A stretch of 21,487 nucleotides of DNA, from the NCBI GenBank assembly GCA_041484525.1, contig JBGPHT010000134.1:1-21487 (forward strand). Direction: 5' to 3'. The DNA is from JBGPHT01 sp041484525 (GTDB lineage Bacteria; Acidobacteriota; Terriglobia; Bryobacterales; Bryobacteraceae). This document shows, piece after piece, positions 18,305-21,487 of the stretch. The stretch's first letter is position 1. Every line of letters starts with the position of its first letter. The translations under genes and the position numbers were made by a program. The notes beneath the pieces were generated by a model, which was not told where the DNA came from, searched no databases, and saw only the letters and a program-made list of their open reading frames with translations.

Positions 18305-18649
18305 ATGCCACAGGAAAAGTCATCGGTCATGCAAGGCACATTGGACCTGATGGTATTGAAGACTCTCGACGTGATGGGGCCGCTGCATGGATACGGGTTG
18401 GCGCGGCGCATCGAGCAGTTGAGCGAGAAGCTGCTGGAGCTGAATCAGGGAACGATTTATGCGTCGCTGCTGCGGCTGCAACAGCGCGGATGGATCTCGG
18501 CCGAGTGGGGCGCTTCGGAGAATAACCGGCGGGCGAAGTTCTATGCGATCACGCGCGCGGGACGGAAGCAGTTGGGGGAAGAGGCGCGGGATTGGGAGCG
18601 CATGGCGGGCGTGATCGGACGGATGCTGGCGATGCGCGGGGAGGGATGA
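18305..18649 (+). CDS. PadR-family transcriptional regulator (acidobacterial type)
   Basis: A 114-residue winged-helix DNA-binding protein. The PadR domain fills it: QGTLDLMVLKTLDVMGPLHGYGLARRI (10-36), the recognition helix region LNQGTIYASLLRLQQRGWI (46-64), and the wing AEWGASENNRRAKFYAITRAGRKQL (66-90), then a C-terminal dimerisation helix. It belongs to the group expanded in Acidobacteria and usually paired with a duplicated permease, as here. The ATG at 18305 is chosen over GTG 18287 because the family begins just before the QGTLD motif and the earlier codon lies in the promoter. The permease starts four bases after its stop. It likely represses its own operon in response to a small hydrophobic ligand, which is the family's usual mode. 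Confidence 0.93.
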   Translation: MPQEKSSVMQGTLDLMVLKTLDVMGPLHGYGLARRIEQLSEKLLELNQGTIYASLLRLQQRGWISAEWGASENNRRAKFYAITRAGRKQLGEEARDWERMAGVIGRMLAMRGEG

Positions 18650-18653
18650 CGGC

Positions 18654-21332
18654 ATGTTGCGAGTACTGATGTCGCGAATTGCGGGGCTGTTTACGAGCGG
18701 CCGCGCGGACCACGAGTTCGACGAGGAGATCGAGGCGCACCTGGCGATGCTGACGGAGGACAACGTGCGCCGCGGGATGACGCCCGAAGAGGCGCGGACG
18801 GCGGCGCGGCGGCATTTCGGCGGAGTGACGCAGGTGAAGGAAGAGCAGCGGGAGCGGCGCGGGCTAGCGTGGATCGAAGTGCTGGCGGCGGATGTGCGCT
18901 ACGCCCTGCGCACGATGCGCAAGAATCCGGGATTCACGGCGGTGGTGGTGGTGACGCTGGCGCTAGGGATCGGTGTGAACACCATGCTCTTCACGGCATA
19001 CAACGCGGTGGCGCTCAAGCCGCTGCCGGTGGCGAATCCACGCGAAGTGGTGCGCGTGGGGCGGGGATTTGAGCACCCCATGATGGGCGACATTCGATAC
19101 GCGTTCTCCTATCCGGAATACCTCTACTGTCGCGAACATAACACCGTATTCTCCAGCCTGGTGGCCACCAGTTGGCCGCTTCGTGTGCTGGCGGACGATT
19201 CCGGGAAGATGTACGGGCACGTTGTGTCGCACGACTACTTTGCCGGTCTGGGAGTGGCGGCGCAAATCGGGCGGACCTTCGAGCCGGCGGACCGAGCCGC
19301 CATCGTCATCAGCTACCTCTTCTGGCAGCGGCGGTTCGAGCGCGATCCGCAAGTGCTGGGGCGCGTCCTCCACCTGAACGGCGCCGCCGTCACCATCATT
19401 GGAGTGGCGCCTGAGAAATTCGGCGGAGCGGCGCTGCTCGACCGCATTCCCGATTTTTGGGCGCCGATTGCCATGCAGGCGCAGCTTGTACCGGGGCACG
19501 ACTGGCTGAACGAGCCGGGCGATCCGCATCTGCAGCTTCTCGGACGTCTGAAGGCAGCGAGCACACTCGACGGCGCGCAGGCGCAGGTTTCGGTGCTGGT
19601 ACGGCAGTTCGCCGGCACGTTTACGGAAAAGGAAAAGACGGTTTCGATCGCGCTGGAACCTGCGGTCCTCTTGGGTGGCACCGACGATATCCGATTCAAG
19701 GCGGTGGTGGCGGGGTTGATGATGACGGTGGGGCTGGTCCTGCTGGTGGCGTGCGTGAATCTGGCGAACATGCTGCTGGCGCGAGGGGCGGCACGGCAGC
19801 GGGAGATGGGAATCAGGCTGGCGCTGGGCGCGGGGCGGCGGCGCGTGATCCGGCAGTTGCTCACCGAGAGCGTGCTGCTGTCGCTGGCGGGCGGGGTAGC
19901 GGCCGTGGTGTTTTCGGCGTGGAGCAGCCGACTGCTGTGGGTCGCAGTCCGGAACCTGATGAACGGGCCATTCGCGGAGGCAGCCGGCGCGGTGCTTCCT
20001 ATCGACCTCAGCCCCGACATTCGCGTGTTGGCGTATGCGTTGGGCCTCGCGATGGTTACGGGAATTGTGTTTGGCCTCTCGCCGGCGCTACGCTCGACGC
20101 GGCCCGACCTGGTTCGCAGCCTCCAGGAGGAGGGCTCTCTCGGAACGGGGTGGACCCAGTCGCGCTTTCGAAGGTTCCTGATCGCGGCACAGGTGGGCGC
20201 GTCGATGCTGCTGCTGATTACGGCGGGGCTGCTGCTGCGGGGCCTGGCGCGATCGCAGTCGGCGGACACGGGCTTCGAGACGCGATCGGTTTATATGCTG
20301 CTTGCCGACTTCGGCCCCGATAGGCCCAAGGCCATGGCGGCGCAACGGCGCCTGGCGGAGCGGCTCAAGACTCTGCCGGAAGTGCAAGGCGTGGCGATGG
20401 GTGGGTTTCCGCTCATGGGAACCTGGACGCCGCCCATCGTTACGGACAGAGCCTCGGGCAGAACCTTGGCGAGCCGTGCCACGGAAACCTACCTCGATGT
20501 GCTGGGCATTCCGGTGCTGCATGGCCGCAACTTCAGCCGGCAGGAGGTGACGAACGGCGCGCCGGCGGCCGTGGTCAGCGAATCCGCGGCGCGGCGCTTC
20601 TGGCCGGGGCAGGATCCCGTGGGCAGGCGGTTCCAGCTCGACATGGATTTCCGCGGGACGATGGCGCAGTTCGAAACGATCGGCATCGCGAAGGACGTGC
20701 GGTTCGCCAACCTTACGCGCATCGATCCGGCGCATGTCTACCTGACGCCTACGGCGGCAGAATTTGAAGGGATGCTGGTGCGCATCCAAGGCGATCCGAA
20801 GAGGGCGCTGCCAGCCATTCGTAGTACAGTGGACGCGGTGGACCGGAACCTGCTTCCGGGTCTTTCGCTGCAGAGCCTGGAAGCGGGTCCGATGGCGGTG
20901 CACAAGTTTTCGGCACGGATGTATGCGACATTTGCCATGATTCTGGCATTGCTGGCACTAGGACTTGCCGGCGTGGGGATCTACGGAGTGATGTCGTACC
21001 TGGTGAGCCAGCGCATCCGCGAGATCGGGATTCGGATGGCGCTGGGGGCGGGCGCAGGGGGCGTGCTGCGGGACGTGGTGATCGAGGGGCTGCGGCCAGT
21101 GTTTGTGGGAACGGCGCTGGGGATCGCGGCGGCCGCGGGGATGTCGGCGCTGCTGCATGCGACGCTGGTGTTTCCGGGTTCGACTGACCTTTTGTATGGT
21201 GTGGCGTTCTACGATCCCGTAACGTTTATCGGGCTGGCGTGCTTTTTGACGGCGATCGCGGCGATCGCGAGCGCGGTGCCGGCGCGGCGGGCGCTGCGTG
21301 TGGATCCGATGGTGGCGCTGCGGTATGAGTAG
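18654..21332 (+). CDS. Duplicated orphan ABC-type permease, MacB/FtsX-like (ADOP family)
   Basis: An 892-residue inner-membrane protein of the acidobacterial duplicated orphan permease type. An N-terminal cytoplasmic prefix (about 20-70, DEEIEAHLAMLTEDNVRRGMTPEEAR) leads to the typical DVRYALRTMRKNPGFTAVVVVTLALGIGVNT and a first transmembrane helix (about 94-118). Then comes a periplasmic MacB-like domain and an FtsX domain with helices near 348-372, 402-424 and 455-476. The second half repeats this: a helix near 506-528, a periplasmic domain, and a C-terminal FtsX domain (about 770-890) with QRIREIGIRMALGAG. Both halves carry the coupling motif (REMGIRLALGAG at about 383). No ATPase gene is adjacent, as usual for this family, and the transported substrate is unknown. 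GGAGGG lies eight bases before the ATG. The stop is followed by no recognisable terminator. Confidence 0.95.
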   Translation: MLRVLMSRIAGLFTSGRADHEFDEEIEAHLAMLTEDNVRRGMTPEEARTAARRHFGGVTQVKEEQRERRGLAWIEVLAADVRYALRTMRKNPGFTAVVVVTLALGIGVNTMLFTAYNAVALKPLPVANPREVVRVGRGFEHPMMGDIRYAFSYPEYLYCREHNTVFSSLVATSWPLRVLADDSGKMYGHVVSHDYFAGLGVAAQIGRTFEPADRAAIVISYLFWQRRFERDPQVLGRVLHLNGAAVTIIGVAPEKFGGAALLDRIPDFWAPIAMQAQLVPGHDWLNEPGDPHLQLLGRLKAASTLDGAQAQVSVLVRQFAGTFTEKEKTVSIALEPAVLLGGTDDIRFKAVVAGLMMTVGLVLLVACVNLANMLLARGAARQREMGIRLALGAGRRRVIRQLLTESVLLSLAGGVAAVVFSAWSSRLLWVAVRNLMNGPFAEAAGAVLPIDLSPDIRVLAYALGLAMVTGIVFGLSPALRSTRPDLVRSLQEEGSLGTGWTQSRFRRFLIAAQVGASMLLLITAGLLLRGLARSQSADTGFETRSVYMLLADFGPDRPKAMAAQRRLAERLKTLPEVQGVAMGGFPLMGTWTPPIVTDRASGRTLASRATETYLDVLGIPVLHGRNFSRQEVTNGAPAAVVSESAARRFWPGQDPVGRRFQLDMDFRGTMAQFETIGIAKDVRFANLTRIDPAHVYLTPTAAEFEGMLVRIQGDPKRALPAIRSTVDAVDRNLLPGLSLQSLEAGPMAVHKFSARMYATFAMILALLALGLAGVGIYGVMSYLVSQRIREIGIRMALGAGAGGVLRDVVIEGLRPVFVGTALGIAAAAGMSALLHATLVFPGSTDLLYGVAFYDPVTFIGLACFLTAIAAIASAVPARRALRVDPMVALRYE

Positions 21333-21487
21333 GGGTACTCAAGGGCCGTGAAAGAATACGGGGACGCGCCTACTTTGTGGATAGGTTGCGGGTGTCGCGT
21401 AGGTCGCCCGGAGCATCCCCGGATTCTTTCCGGGGATTCCAGTAGGGAGACAGGCGGCGGATTCTTTCCGGGGATTCCAGTAGGGAG
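21333..21487. other. Intergenic tail with REP-like fragment and 30-bp direct repeat
   Basis: No gene is seen between the permease stop and the window end. CGGGGACGCGCCTAC (21360-21374) resembles the arm start of the palindromes at 13978 and 16405. It is followed by a loosely complementary GTAGGTCGC. A 30-bp direct repeat then occupies 21420-21449 and 21458-21487. Confidence 0.6.
21420..21487. repeat. Two copies of a 30-bp direct repeat, 8-base spacer
   Basis: The unit starts CGGATTCTTTCCGGGG and ends in CCAGTAGGGAG. The copies at 21420-21449 and 21458-21487 are identical and separated by ACAGGCGG, giving a 38-base period. The first copy also forms a CCCCGG-N7-CCGGGG hairpin with the bases just before it (21417-21435). 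The second copy ends exactly at the window end, so the array may continue. The spacer is far too short for a CRISPR array. Confidence 0.85.

Noticed and set aside
21420..21487. Possible CRISPR array start
   Set aside because: Repeat length fits, but the spacer is only eight bases, only two units are visible, and no cas gene is present.

Overview
The window looks like chromosomal DNA from an acidobacterium, probably of the Solibacter/Bryobacter group. I infer this from the high G+C content, a very large Oar-type TonB receptor with a carboxypeptidase-like N-terminal domain, and above all a PadR regulator directly followed by a duplicated 'orphan' MacB/FtsX-type permease. That last pairing is a hallmark of Acidobacteria. 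No rRNA, tRNA, CRISPR array, phage gene or transposase gene was seen.

Layout. Positions 1-3721 hold a TonB-dependent receptor gene split by a single-base frameshift near 560-568, with a promoter/operator-like repeat upstream and a strong terminator downstream. Positions 3742-5256 hold a methyltransferase (minus) divergent from a cyclophilin-type lipoprotein isomerase (plus), which ends in a second terminator. A secreted HExxH metallopeptidase (5271-6167) runs head-on into the carA-carB operon (minus, 6171-10508), which makes carbamoyl phosphate for pyrimidine and arginine synthesis. A gene-free stretch of about 540 bp with several small palindromes follows. Positions 11053-13964 hold a likely operon of a Tat-exported metallophosphoesterase, a short-chain dehydrogenase and a secreted esterase. 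Then come phosphoglucomutase (14043-15683), a small outer-membrane barrel protein (15752-16381), a secreted GH36-like alpha-galactosidase on the minus strand (16474-18222), and divergently the padR-permease pair (18305-21332). The right edge carries a 30-bp direct repeat.

The most unusual signal is a pair of long foldback elements at 13978-14037 and 16391-16505. They share the core GACAGGCTACACAACCTCGA in both arms. One is a perfect 60-bp palindrome ending 5 bases before the phosphoglucomutase start codon. The other has 39-bp perfect arms plus 13-bp outer arms and supplies the last codons and the stop of the glycosidase gene. They differ at one base, changed in both arms. They resemble REP/BIME-type elements, but no mobilising enzyme is present here.

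A second theme is start architecture. Six genes (five of them apparent operon heads) have a -10-like hexamer 6-9 bases before the start codon, and five of these six lack a Shine-Dalgarno sequence, which suggests leaderless mRNAs. carA, the esterase and the permease have clear Shine-Dalgarno sequences. Two distant promoters (84-104 and 11035-11053) share a TACTTTA...AGTATG inverted-repeat motif that could be an operator. Apart from carbamoyl phosphate synthesis the neighbouring genes do not form one obvious pathway. Several are envelope or secreted functions suited to a polymer-degrading soil bacterium.
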